Shown here: positions 1 through 8,772 of the stretch, piece by piece | Position numbering within the stretch: the stretch's first letter is position 1 | Layout: the number at the start of each line of letters is the position of its first letter | Source of the DNA: Clostridium felsineum DSM 794 | GTDB taxonomy: Bacteria; Bacillota; Clostridia; Clostridiales; Clostridiaceae | NCBI RefSeq assembly: GCF_002006355.2 | Contig: NZ_CP096980.1 | Location: 4,768,501-4,832,500 of the forward strand | Reading direction: 5' to 3' | DNA: 64,000 nt | Translations under genes and position numbers: made by a program | The notes under the pieces: generated by a model | The model's database searches: none | Told to the model about the DNA's origin: nothing | What the model saw: only the letters and a program-made list of their open reading frames with translations

Positions 1-801
1 CCTAGATGTCCACTCCACATTACCATTACCAAAAATACTTTTTAGTGCATCATAATGTTCTTGCCCTGATAAACTATATTTATTATTAATATTACTAATA
101 CCCTGATTCTTCCCCACATTAACCACTGGCATTTCTTCGCTGTTTTCCATAACTTCATTTATTCTGTCCATGCTAGCAAGACCTCTAGCACCAATTTCAA
201 ATTCACTTTGAAGTTCAGCTGCAAAATTTTGATTACTAAATGCCATTTCTGTGTACTGTGCGGCTATTACTTCTTCACCTTGAGTTCTAACCCTTGGTTT
301 TTTTCCAGTAAACCAATACTCTACTTTATCAAATATATCTTCCTTAGCAGGCTTATTATACCACGCTTTTTTCTCTATTTCTTCTTCCTTTTCAAATTTA
401 TCAAATTCTTTTAAAAGACCATCAACTTCTTTTGTAGTTTTATCAGTTTCTTTTAATACTTTATTTAAATCCTCATCATCATTGCCTCTATATAGCACAG
501 CCCCACTAGCCAATCCCATTGCAGCTGCTAAATCTTTATCAGAGTTTGCAAAGGCAACCTTCGCATCATTAAGCTTAATAGATAATTTATATATATTGTT
601 TGTAATTTGCTTTCCTATCTTTAAAGAATCCGTTATGTTTTGACACATAATTAGTGATGCAGCTGATATGTATGATAATTCAAGTGAAACTAATATCTTA
701 TTTAAATCCTTTGTTATGTTATCTAAATTACCACCCATTTTACGAAATTCCGAGGTCATAGAATCCATAATCATATATTCCATTTTTATTTTGTCAGCCA
801 A
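1..801 (-). CDS. Hypothetical helical protein, N-terminal part (runs off the left edge)
   Basis: An unbroken minus-strand reading frame runs from a TTG codon at 801 to base 1 without a stop (267 codons visible). The TTG is preceded by a GGAAGAAGG ribosome binding site; an in-frame ATG at 783 is the alternative start. The first ~95 residues are predicted to be long amphipathic helices, followed by a Lys/Glu-rich linker. This layout resembles WXG100/LXG-type N-termini of proteins sent out by type VII secretion, but I see no clear LXG or WXG motif, so that is only a guess. No toxin domain is visible because the C-terminus lies outside the window. Confidence 0.6.
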   Translation of the reverse strand, partial: MADKIKMEYMIMDSMTSEFRKMGGNLDNITKDLNKILVSLELSYISAASLIMCQNITDSLKIGKQITNNIYKLSIKLNDAKVAFANSDKDLAAAMGLASGAVLYRGNDDEDLNKVLKETDKTTKEVDGLLKEFDKFEKEEEIEKKAWYNKPAKEDIFDKVEYWFTGKKPRVRTQGEEVIAAQYTEMAFSNQNFAAELQSEFEIGARGLASMDRINEVMENSEEMPVVNVGKNQGISNINNKYSLSGQEHYDALKSIFGNGNVEWTSR

Positions 802-921
802 ATTCAGTCCTTCTTCCTTAGTAAAAAAACTTTTCTACCTTTTTAATCTTATTCTATAATAGTATTTTTTTCACCTTTTTTCAATATAATTTTAATTTCA
901 TTAAAGTCATTATAAAAATAG

Positions 922-967
922 TTAAAGTTAAAGCTGTTTCAAAACCTTAAAGTCTTAAAACAGCCTT
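922..967 (-). terminator. Probable terminator of the muropeptide operon
   Basis: On the minus strand GGCTGTTT pairs with AAACAGCT around a ~20-base loop just after the NamZ stop codon. The T-run behind it is weak (CTTTAACTTT), so termination may be partial. Confidence 0.5.
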
Positions 968-980
968 AATTTACTATTCA

Positions 981-2138
981 TTAATTTTTAGCTAAACCAT
1001 ATATAGAGTATTTATTTTTTAATTTAATGAACTCATCACTTTCACTCTTCCACCTTTTATATATATCCTCTGCTGAAATCTCAGCCTCTTTTATACTGCT
1101 ATCTCCAATCAAACAATCAATACCATACTTTGTTATTCTTCCCCTACTTAAGCTAGTAAACTGAAAATACTCTCCGCTTTCTTGTCTTATAACTTCATAA
1201 AGAAAAAGCCCTACCTTAACTGGCTTATACACTTTTCTATCTGTCACATGGATTTGTACCCCATAGCAAAGACTTCCCATGTGTTTAGAAAACGTTGGCC
1301 TAAAAGCTACTTCTCTAAATTTAACCCCTTCAAAGCCAAAAGCATTCATTTTATCTGAAAGTCTTCCAGCATCAAGCCAAGGAGCTCCAATGATTTCAAA
1401 GGGCTTAGTAGTACCTCTCCCTTCTGAAATATTAGTTCCTTCAAAAATACAAGTTCCAGGGTACACTACTGCTGTATCAACTGTAGGCATATTGGGCGAT
1501 GGCATAATCCAATTTAGTCCAGTATCTTCATAATACATGTCTCTTTGCCAACCTGTCATTTTTACAATATTAAGTGTGCAGCCTATGGAAAACTCCTCAT
1601 TAAAAAGTCTAGCCATTTCTCCCATTGTAAGTCCATATCTCTGCGGTATAGAATAGCGTCCTACAAAAGATTTATACTTTAAGTCTAAAAGATTTCCCTC
1701 AACATCTACTCCGTTAATAGGATTAGGCCTATCTAGTACTACAAACTCTTTTCCAAACTCCTTGCAGCTTTCCATGGCATAGGACATAGTATAGAGATAA
1801 GTATAAAACCTAGCACCAACATCTTGAATATCAAACACAAGAACATCTATATCCTTTAGCACCTCTTTAGAAGGTTTTCTTTTTTTACCGTAAAGACTAT
1901 AAATTTTTATTCCTGTTTTATAATCCACATCACCCTTAACCTTCTCACCGGCTTGAACTTCTCCCCTTATTCCGTGCTCAGGAGAATATAGTGCTTTTAA
2001 ATCCGTTTTTTCATTGAAAATATCTATGGTACTTTTAAATTCACTGTTGTAACCCGTTGTATTAGTTATAAGCCCTACGCTTTTTCCTTTGAAAATGTCC
2101 ATGTACTCACTTATGTTATCTATGCCTGTTTTAACCAT
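981..2138 (-). CDS. namZ: NamZ-type exo-beta-N-acetylmuramidase (DUF1343, GH171)
   Basis: This 385-residue protein belongs to the YbbC/DUF1343 family, in which Bacillus subtilis NamZ removes N-acetylmuramic acid from the non-reducing end of glycan fragments. Recognisable features are the N-terminal GLITNTTGYN segment, YSPEHGIRGE near residue 55, VFDIQDVGARFYTYLYTM near 105, LDRPNPING near 135 and EGRGTTKPFE near 240. No signal peptide is seen, so it acts in the cytoplasm or leaves by an unusual route; B. subtilis NamZ is secreted. It is the last gene of the muropeptide operon and starts 1 base after the acetyltransferase stop. Its product would feed MurK and MurQ. Confidence 0.85.
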   Translation of the reverse strand: MVKTGIDNISEYMDIFKGKSVGLITNTTGYNSEFKSTIDIFNEKTDLKALYSPEHGIRGEVQAGEKVKGDVDYKTGIKIYSLYGKKRKPSKEVLKDIDVLVFDIQDVGARFYTYLYTMSYAMESCKEFGKEFVVLDRPNPINGVDVEGNLLDLKYKSFVGRYSIPQRYGLTMGEMARLFNEEFSIGCTLNIVKMTGWQRDMYYEDTGLNWIMPSPNMPTVDTAVVYPGTCIFEGTNISEGRGTTKPFEIIGAPWLDAGRLSDKMNAFGFEGVKFREVAFRPTFSKHMGSLCYGVQIHVTDRKVYKPVKVGLFLYEVIRQESGEYFQFTSLSRGRITKYGIDCLIGDSSIKEAEISAEDIYKRWKSESDEFIKLKNKYSIYGLAKN

Positions 2139-2139
2139 T

Positions 2140-3090
2140 CTACTTCACCTCTTTAAATGCCTTCTTATACTCCTTCCAAGGCATAAAATTAAACTTACCA
2201 TAAAAATTTATAATATCTCTTTCTGTCCAATCTATGACCATCTTTTCAACCTTTCGTTTTTTAAGGATTTCTAAGGATTTATATAACAAAAACATTCCAA
2301 GTCCACGATTTCTATATGCTTTATCCACTCCTATAGGTCCGAGCCCTCCATAATTTTCAGAGAGAAGACTACTCCAATAAATAGATGGACCTATAAAATT
2401 ACTTTTATTATCATATATATGTGCAAACCCTATTACTTCATCACTATTCTTTACAATTACAATGTCTCTTTCTTCCATACCTATATTAAAGAACTCCATA
2501 AATTCCTCATACCATCTTCCACTAAAGCTTCTTTTCAAAAAATTAAAGAGCCCTTCTTTATCTTCAGTGTTCATTATCCTAACCTGAAAATTTCCTTTTA
2601 CTAAAGGCACTTTTAGGTCAAGCTTTGATATATCACCTATAAGATCATAAAAGCTCTCATTTATTACAAAATTCCTACTTGAAAAAAAATTTTCTGAAGC
2701 TAAGCATTCTAAAGGTACCCCCGGAAAGAAATGGTAGGTATCACTTCCCAAACGAATGAGCTTCACCCCCTTTTCTGCAAGCTTTTTCTCAGCTATATCC
2801 ATAAGCTTAGTCCCAATTCCATGATTTCTATAACTAATATCCACTATAATTGAATTTATATATCCTATTTCAGTATTTGCCTCAAGCTCACCACTTTTAT
2901 GTGTCCACTGCTTATATATTACAAAGCCCACTAATTTCTCATCATCTAAAGCTCCTATTATTTTTTTCTTTTGAGGATCACTATAGTAATTTTGTTTAAA
3001 CAGCTTAAGCTCCATAGGATATGCTACACCTAGATTTCTATTCCAAAGTTCTACAATTTCCTCTATGTTATCTATCTCCCTAAATTCCAT
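2140..3090 (-). CDS. GNAT acetyltransferase with two GNAT domains
   Basis: About 316 residues, made of two tandem GNAT folds: the first has the acetyl-CoA loop region SYRNHGIGTKLM near residue 95, the second has AYRNRGLGMFLL near 260. I chose the ATG at 3090 because it has an AAGGGG site 8 bases upstream; a GTG start three codons earlier is possible. It overlaps the murK stop and sits inside the muropeptide operon, so the substrate may be an amino sugar or a peptide released from cell wall. That is inference from position only; the substrate cannot be read from the sequence. Confidence 0.75.
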   Translation of the reverse strand: MEFREIDNIEEIVELWNRNLGVAYPMELKLFKQNYYSDPQKKKIIGALDDEKLVGFVIYKQWTHKSGELEANTEIGYINSIIVDISYRNHGIGTKLMDIAEKKLAEKGVKLIRLGSDTYHFFPGVPLECLASENFFSSRNFVINESFYDLIGDISKLDLKVPLVKGNFQVRIMNTEDKEGLFNFLKRSFSGRWYEEFMEFFNIGMEERDIVIVKNSDEVIGFAHIYDNKSNFIGPSIYWSSLLSENYGGLGPIGVDKAYRNRGLGMFLLYKSLEILKKRKVEKMVIDWTERDIINFYGKFNFMPWKEYKKAFKEVK

Positions 3091-4006
3091 CCAAAGCACC
3101 CCTTGCTGTGATTACAGCACCAAAAGCAGCATCATTTTTCATAGGAATCACTTTAATTTTAGGATAAGCTTTATTTACATTTTCTTTAAACTCATCATAT
3201 AAATAGTTAATATTGGTTATAGCTCCACCTGTGGTAGTCAAAAACACTTCTTTTTCTTCCATGTTAAGGGCTGTTACTACCGCCTTAACACTTAAAAACA
3301 GTTCATTTGCAGCGTCCTTAAGTATTTTTTTAGAAACCTTGTCTCCCTTCAGACTAGCACTATTTACAACCCTTGTTAAGCTAGCTATTTCTTTTTTGGA
3401 AATCCCACTTCTGTATATAAAATATATCAAACTTTCATGGCACTTTAAATTTAAAAACTTTATAACCTCTTTTTCTAAAACTGTCTCTTCTCCTCTTTTG
3501 TCATAGCTTTTTAGCGCGGCTTTTATTGCTTTTATTCCTATATCATATCCACTACCCTCATCGCCTATAATATGTCCCCAGCCACCAGCACGAACACTTT
3601 TTCCGCTTTCATCTCTTCCGTAACATATAGAACCAGTTCCACTTATAACTATAATTCCTTCTCTCTTTTCCGTTCCCCCGGTTAAAGCTATTTCTGCATC
3701 ATTTACAACTATAATTTTTCCTTTGTAGCCTAAGTTTTTTATCATACCTTCTATTATAGTCTTATCCTCTTCCCTATCTATCCCTGCTGCTCCAACACAT
3801 ATACACCTACATTCACTAAGTGGTTCTCCTAACTTTTCTATTCCTTCATATATTAGTTCTTTAAAGACCTTTTGAACCTCCTTAACTTCTGCTGCTTCTA
3901 TATTAGACGGTCCCTTAACTCCCTCTACCATAATTTTGCATGAAAGAGAGGCTATTTTCATGTGTGTTTTAGTTCCTCCCCCATCTATTCCTATAACATA
4001 TTTCAT
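3080..4006 (-). CDS. murK: MurK-like N-acetylmuramic acid / N-acetylglucosamine kinase
   Basis: This is a 308-residue BadF/BadG-type ATPase with an ASKHA fold. The phosphate-1 loop GIDGGGTKTHMK is at the N-terminus, the phosphate-2 region ISGTGSICYG near residue 125, and GWGHIIGDEGSGYDIG near 145. MurK of C. acetobutylicum phosphorylates MurNAc and GlcNAc at C6 after they are freed in the cell. Here it lies between nagZ and the acetyltransferase, in the order I recall from that species. The product MurNAc-6-phosphate is the substrate of MurQ, encoded first in the same operon. Confidence 0.85.
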   Translation of the reverse strand: MKYVIGIDGGGTKTHMKIASLSCKIMVEGVKGPSNIEAAEVKEVQKVFKELIYEGIEKLGEPLSECRCICVGAAGIDREEDKTIIEGMIKNLGYKGKIIVVNDAEIALTGGTEKREGIIVISGTGSICYGRDESGKSVRAGGWGHIIGDEGSGYDIGIKAIKAALKSYDKRGEETVLEKEVIKFLNLKCHESLIYFIYRSGISKKEIASLTRVVNSASLKGDKVSKKILKDAANELFLSVKAVVTALNMEEKEVFLTTTGGAITNINYLYDEFKENVNKAYPKIKVIPMKNDAAFGAVITARGALDGI

Positions 4007-4017
4007 TTTATACCTCC

Positions 4018-5571
4018 TTAAAGCTCAATTGGCGATACTCCTAAAGCCTTTATCTCTCCTGCTAAAACCTTTATGACACTTTTAACTGACATACTAGTGT
4101 AATCATAAACATTTATATAAGTTGAAAAATCCTTAAAATATAAATAATCATAGGGATTTCTTAATGCAACTAAAACTATGTTAGGATTAACCTTATTTAT
4201 TTCATGGACAAGTTCTCTTTGCCCACTATTATTACTTGCATTATAAAGCCCTATTACCACTCTATCTGCCTTTGTGCATTCTTTTACTATTCTATTTATC
4301 GAAGCTTTATTTGGATTTATTTGCATTTCAAACTTATTTCCACCAAATTTTTCATAAGCTTTACTAATAAAAATATTTTCTTCTTTTATCTTATCCTCCG
4401 CTCCTGTAAGAGCTGCTGCTTTTGTAGCTATAAAAATGCACTTTCCCTTTAATGGAATTAGCTTTTTATCATCCTTTAGAACTGTTATACTTCTATCACT
4501 TATTTTCTCTATAAAAAAATTATTATGGTTGTATTTATTTTTAGATATGCTTTCTGAAATGTGGTATTTTTCTTTTGTTTTAAGTATTCTTCTTACAGAT
4601 TCGTTTATTCTTTGTTCTGAAATTTCTCCATTTTTTACTGCTGTTTTTATTGCATGAATGCAGGCTTTTTGTACTACTGCAGTATGTGATATACAAATTA
4701 AATCCGCTCCTGCCTTTATTGCCATAACTGCCGCTTTGTCACTTCCATAAACCTTAGCTATTGCATCCATTTCCATGCAATCTGTTATTATCATTCCCTC
4801 AAACCCAAGCTTACCTCTTAAAAGCCCTGTAAGCACTCTAAATGAAAGCGTAGAAGGAAGTCTATTTGGTTCTATAGCTTCAAAAAGCACATGAGCTGAC
4901 ATTATAGCATCTATCCCTTCCTTAATTGCCACCCTAAAAGGAAAAAGTTCAACTCTGTTAAGTCTATCAAGCTTATGTTTAACTGTAGGTAAATTCAAGT
5001 GCGAATCTACTTCTGTATCTCCATGTCCTGGGAAATGTTTTGCAACTGAAATCACTAAACTTTCTTTTAAGCCTTTTATCAAATCTACACCAAATTCAGC
5101 TACCTTCTTCGGATTATCTCCATAAGACCTAGTCCCTATAACTGGGTTCCTAGAATTACAGTTAACATCCATAACTGGTGCTAGATTCATATTTATCCCC
5201 AAAGCCCTAAGCTCTTTTCCTACAATTTTCCCTTCTTTAAAGGTGCTTCTAGCTTCTCTTGCTGCCGCAAAAGCCATATTACCAGGAAACATAAGGCTTG
5301 TCGTTTTAACTCTTGTAACTATTCCTCCTTCTTGATCTGTACTTATAATGCCTGGAATTTTAATGTACTTATTAATGCCCTTTTGCAAATTACTTGTAAG
5401 CTCTACTATCTGCTTTTCATTCTCTAGATTTTCTCCAAACAATATGAAATTACCTACTTTTTCATTTTTAATTAATTCCTCTATTTCAGAATCATAAACC
5501 CTTGAAGGAAAACCTGCCATTATCATTTGTCCTATTTTTATATCTAAAGGAAGCTTTTCAATATCTACCAC
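4018..5571 (-). CDS. nagZ: NagZ-type beta-N-acetylglucosaminidase (GH3)
   Basis: A 517-residue glycoside hydrolase family 3 protein. It shows the family signatures STDQEGGIVTR near residue 98, KHFPGHGDTEVDSHLNLP near 178 (the Asp/His pair typical of the NagZ branch) and the nucleophile motif GMIITDCMEMDAI near 255. After the TIM barrel there is a C-terminal alpha/beta domain of ~170 residues, as in Gram-positive NagZ. No signal peptide is visible, so a cytoplasmic enzyme acting on imported GlcNAc-MurNAc muropeptides fits. It is 11 bases from murK and 4 bases from the amidase gene, so the genes are probably cotranscribed. Confidence 0.88.
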   Translation of the reverse strand: MVDIEKLPLDIKIGQMIMAGFPSRVYDSEIEELIKNEKVGNFILFGENLENEKQIVELTSNLQKGINKYIKIPGIISTDQEGGIVTRVKTTSLMFPGNMAFAAAREARSTFKEGKIVGKELRALGINMNLAPVMDVNCNSRNPVIGTRSYGDNPKKVAEFGVDLIKGLKESLVISVAKHFPGHGDTEVDSHLNLPTVKHKLDRLNRVELFPFRVAIKEGIDAIMSAHVLFEAIEPNRLPSTLSFRVLTGLLRGKLGFEGMIITDCMEMDAIAKVYGSDKAAVMAIKAGADLICISHTAVVQKACIHAIKTAVKNGEISEQRINESVRRILKTKEKYHISESISKNKYNHNNFFIEKISDRSITVLKDDKKLIPLKGKCIFIATKAAALTGAEDKIKEENIFISKAYEKFGGNKFEMQINPNKASINRIVKECTKADRVVIGLYNASNNSGQRELVHEINKVNPNIVLVALRNPYDYLYFKDFSTYINVYDYTSMSVKSVIKVLAGEIKALGVSPIEL

Positions 5572-5575
5572 ACTA

Positions 5576-6631
5576 TCACCCCTTTACAGACGCTAAAACA
5601 GCATTGCTAAAAATTCTTCTGAACCTTATTATGTTTGAGTTATTTCTTGTTGGATGAACTCTATTTGTTAGTAAAATAGCGTATACATCATTTTTAATGT
5701 CTACCCAAAGGGAAGTTCCTGTAAAGCCATTGTGTCCAAAGGTTTCCTTAAAGGCTATATCTCCCATAAATGAATTCCTATCTCCTTTAATACACCAGCC
5801 ATATCCCCTGTTGTCTTCAAGCCCTATTGTATGATTAGTTGTCATTGCTCTAAAGGCGGCTTTTGATATAAAACCATTTCCTTCATTAATGAGCATGTGA
5901 GAAAATGTACATAAATCCTCTATATCTGAAAATAAACCTGCATGACCTGATATACCTCCAAAGAATCTTCCATTTTCATCATGACATATTCCAATTAAGG
6001 GCTTATTTGTATCTTTATCTACTTCCGTTGCCGCTATATTATTACCTTGAGGCTTAAAGGTTGTATTTCTCATATTAAGAGGTTTAAAAATATACCTTTC
6101 ACACAAAGTATCCAGTCTCTCACCACCTATTTTTTCAAGAATATAAGCAAGTAAAATATAGCTAAAATCACTATAGCTGCATTTTTCTCCTGGCTTATAT
6201 AAAAGTTCACTTTTACATATATAACTTATGGCATCCTCATAATCCTTGCAGATTTCATAAAGAGGTTCACAGGGAATAAAACCTGCTGTATGCGTTAAAA
6301 GATTAAATATGGTTATTTTATCCTTATCCTCCCCACTAAAATCTTTTAGATAGTAATCCACATTATCATAAACAGATATAAGACCTTTTTCTAAAAAAAT
6401 CATGAAAAGTGTGTTAGTAGCTACAACTTTAGTTAAAGAAGCTAAATCAAACAGAGTATTTTTGTTCATACTTAGCTCTTTCTTGTATATGCATCTCTTT
6501 CCAAAGCTTTCTAACTTTATAATTCCTTCTTTATTCCCTACCGCTGCCACTACACCTGGAAAATATCCTTTTAAAACCCCTTCTTCTATAAGGTCAAAAG
6601 CCTTGTTAAGTCTATTTATATCAACACTCAT
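5576..6631 (-). CDS. Serine beta-lactamase-fold amidase, AmiE/YbbE-like
   Basis: About 351 residues of the class C beta-lactamase/penicillin-binding fold. The catalytic SxxK is in LFDLASLTKVV near residue 60, the YxN-type motif is YSDFSYILLAYIL near 150, and the HxG-like segment FGHNGFTGTSLW is near 305. In B. subtilis the related AmiE (YbbE), encoded beside nagZ and namZ, cuts the bond between MurNAc and L-alanine. The same neighbours here support that role over antibiotic resistance. The ATG at 6631 is preferred because AAGGGAAG precedes it; an upstream ATG at 6658 overlaps the small gene before it and lacks a good site. No signal peptide is visible. Confidence 0.78.
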   Translation of the reverse strand: MSVDINRLNKAFDLIEEGVLKGYFPGVVAAVGNKEGIIKLESFGKRCIYKKELSMNKNTLFDLASLTKVVATNTLFMIFLEKGLISVYDNVDYYLKDFSGEDKDKITIFNLLTHTAGFIPCEPLYEICKDYEDAISYICKSELLYKPGEKCSYSDFSYILLAYILEKIGGERLDTLCERYIFKPLNMRNTTFKPQGNNIAATEVDKDTNKPLIGICHDENGRFFGGISGHAGLFSDIEDLCTFSHMLINEGNGFISKAAFRAMTTNHTIGLEDNRGYGWCIKGDRNSFMGDIAFKETFGHNGFTGTSLWVDIKNDVYAILLTNRVHPTRNNSNIIRFRRIFSNAVLASVKG

Positions 6632-6645
6632 TTTTTCACTTCCCT

Positions 6646-6804
6646 TTATTTTACCCACACCTTAACAATTAAAAATGCAAGCACCACAAAAATCAAAAAG
6701 ATAACTATAAAAATAGGTAGTAAAACCTGAAAGGCCGCAATGCATAACGCTAAAAAATCCTTAAAATAAAGTTTTTCTTTGTTTTCATTAGACTCTTCTT
6801 TCAT
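6646..6804 (-). CDS. Small single-span membrane protein in the muropeptide operon
   Basis: A 52-codon frame too short for usual gene calling. It starts with ATG at 6804 after an AGGTGG site and ends 14 bases before the amidase start. The protein has a charged N-terminus (KEESNENKEK) and one long hydrophobic stretch of ~30 residues, then ends WVK. It sits exactly in the gap between oppF and the amidase gene, so it is likely translated with them. A role in anchoring or assembling the transporter is possible but there is no direct evidence. Confidence 0.6.
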   Translation of the reverse strand: MKEESNENKEKLYFKDFLALCIAAFQVLLPIFIVIFLIFVVLAFLIVKVWVK

Positions 6805-6815
6805 AATAAAACCAC

Positions 6816-7781
6816 CTAACACAAGTGACAGGCAACAAAATGCCCCTTAGTTATTTCTCTATACTCCGGTACTTCTTTTGAACATCTTTCTGTAGCATAA
6901 TTGCATCTGGTATGAAACTTACAACCACTTGGCGGATTTGCAGGACTTGGAATATCTCCTTTAAGAATTATCCTGTTTCTCTTAAGTGTAGGATCTGGAA
7001 TTGGTACTGCTGAAAGAAGCGCCTTTGTGTAGGGATGAAGTGGATTTTTAAAAAGCTCCTCATTTCCTGCCATTTCTACCATACTTCCAAGGTACATAAC
7101 TCCAATTTTCTGACATATATGCTGAACTACACTTAGGTCATGAGATATAAAAAGACAGGCGAAGCCCTTCTTCTTTTGAAGTTCAACAAGTAAGTTTATA
7201 ACTTGTGCTTGCACAGAAACGTCCAGTGCCGAAACAGGTTTATCCGCAACTATAAATTTAGGATTTAATATTAAAGAGCGTGCTATACCTATTCTCTGCC
7301 TTTGTCCTCCTGAAAACTCGTGTGGAAATCTTCTCATGTGATAGGAAGAGAGTCCACAGGCAGTTATCATCTCTTCAACTCTTTTATTTACTTCTTCTTT
7401 TTTACACAAATTGTGATCTAAAAGTGCCTCCCCAACAATTTCTGCTACTGTCATTCTGGGATTTAAGGAACTATATGGATCTTGAAATATCATTTGAATT
7501 TCCGGTCTTAGTTTTCTAAGTTCATTTTTACCCAAAGAGAAAATATCTTTATTATTATATAAAACCTCTCCCTCTGTTTTTTCCATAAGTCTTAAAATAG
7601 TTCTTCCTGTAGTTGTTTTGCCACAACCTGATTCACCTACTAGTCCCATTATCTCGTTTTGACCTATATCAAAGGATACATCATCCACACTTTTCACATA
7701 TCCTGTGGTCTTCCTAAAAAAACCAGTTTTAATTGGAAAATACTTCTTAAGGTGTCTTATCTTTAAAACAGCTTCTTCCAT
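6816..7781 (-). CDS. oppF: Oligopeptide ABC transporter ATPase OppF
   Basis: About 321 residues. Walker A is GESGCGKTT near residue 48, Q-loop MIFQDPYSSLNPRMTV near 95, signature SGGQRQRIGIARSL near 150, and Walker B with FIVADKPVSALDVS near 172. The D-loop position reads ADKPVS instead of the usual ADEPVS, so the catalytic Glu is replaced by Lys. Many OppF-type ATPases pair one intact and one weaker site, so this may be a degenerate site. The C-terminal HTRCNYATERC is the oligopeptide-family extension. ATG at 7781 with GGAGGG upstream is the likely start, just 2 bases past the oppD stop. Confidence 0.85.
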   Translation of the reverse strand: MEEAVLKIRHLKKYFPIKTGFFRKTTGYVKSVDDVSFDIGQNEIMGLVGESGCGKTTTGRTILRLMEKTEGEVLYNNKDIFSLGKNELRKLRPEIQMIFQDPYSSLNPRMTVAEIVGEALLDHNLCKKEEVNKRVEEMITACGLSSYHMRRFPHEFSGGQRQRIGIARSLILNPKFIVADKPVSALDVSVQAQVINLLVELQKKKGFACLFISHDLSVVQHICQKIGVMYLGSMVEMAGNEELFKNPLHPYTKALLSAVPIPDPTLKRNRIILKGDIPSPANPPSGCKFHTRCNYATERCSKEVPEYREITKGHFVACHLC

Positions 7782-7782
7782 A

Positions 7783-8760
7783 CTATTTTCCCTCCTCATA
7801 AAGCCAGCAGGCAACACTATGCCCATCTGAAAGCTTTCTTAAACTTGGCTGTTTTTCTCTGCATATATCCTTTGCCTTCTCACATCTTGGATTGAAATAA
7901 CAACCCTTCGGCATGTCCAGTGGATTAGGGACCTGTCCCTTAATAGAATAAAGCTTGTCTTGAAGTCTATTTATAACTGGTTTTGACTTTAAAAGCCCTA
8001 CAGTGTAAGGATGCTTCGGATTCTTATAAAGTTCAATTACTGGAGCTTTCTCAACTATCTTGCCTGCATACATTACAACCACATAGTCCGCCATCTCAGC
8101 AACAACTCCTAAATCATGAGTTATAAGTATTATTGAGGTTTTAACCTTCTCTTTAAGTTCCCTCATTATATCAAGTATTTGGGCTTGAATTGTAACATCT
8201 AACGCTGTTGTAGGTTCATCCGCTATTAAAAGCTCCGGCGTGCAAGATATCGCCATAGCTATCATAACTCTCTGCCTCATTCCTCCACTAAGTTCATGGG
8301 GATATGAATTAGCTACCTCTTCTGCTCTAGGTATTCTCACCATAGTAAGCATTTTTATAGTCTCTTCTTTTGCTTTCTTTTTATCTAGCTTTTTGTGAAG
8401 AATAATGGCTTCTTCTATTTGCTTTCCTACGGTAAACACAGGATTTAAGGAAGTCATAGGTTCTTGAAATATTAAAGAAATTTTATTTCCTCTTATATCT
8501 CTAATTTCATTCTTACTCATTTTAAGAATATCTTTTCCTTTAAATATTATTTCTCCACCTTCTATTTTCCCTGGTGGGCTTTCTACAAGTCTCATTATAG
8601 ACATAGCAGTAATGCTTTTTCCGCAGCCCGACTCTCCAACTATAGCTAACGTCTCTTTTTCACGAACTTCAAAGCTTACATCATCTACAGCCTTTACTAT
8701 TCCATCACTTGTATAAAAATAAGTTTTAAGCTTATTAACCTTAAGTAATTCCTCCGACAT
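7783..8760 (-). CDS. oppD: Oligopeptide ABC transporter ATPase OppD
   Basis: This 325-residue nucleotide-binding subunit has Walker A GESGCGKSI near residue 43, Q-loop IFQEPMTSLNPVFTVG near 100, signature SGGMRQRVMIAMAI near 158 and Walker B LLIADEPTTALDVT near 176, with the catalytic Glu intact. The C-terminal Cys-containing extension (GCYFNPRCEKAKDIC) is typical of OppD/DppD. It works with OppF to power import through OppB and OppC. It is 12 bases downstream of oppC, so the genes form one transcript. Confidence 0.9.
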   Translation of the reverse strand: MSEELLKVNKLKTYFYTSDGIVKAVDDVSFEVREKETLAIVGESGCGKSITAMSIMRLVESPPGKIEGGEIIFKGKDILKMSKNEIRDIRGNKISLIFQEPMTSLNPVFTVGKQIEEAIILHKKLDKKKAKEETIKMLTMVRIPRAEEVANSYPHELSGGMRQRVMIAMAISCTPELLIADEPTTALDVTIQAQILDIMRELKEKVKTSIILITHDLGVVAEMADYVVVMYAGKIVEKAPVIELYKNPKHPYTVGLLKSKPVINRLQDKLYSIKGQVPNPLDMPKGCYFNPRCEKAKDICREKQPSLRKLSDGHSVACWLYEEGK

Positions 8761-8772
8761 ACTTCTTCCCCC

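Noticed and set aside
208..859. Plus-strand open frames at the left edge
   Set aside because: They are hydrophobic shadows of the minus-strand frame 1-801, which has a start, ribosome binding site and sensible composition.
5576..6631. Antibiotic-resistance beta-lactamase
   Set aside because: The fold is shared, but the gene sits with nagZ, murK and namZ, as the AmiE amidase does in B. subtilis, and no signal peptide is seen.
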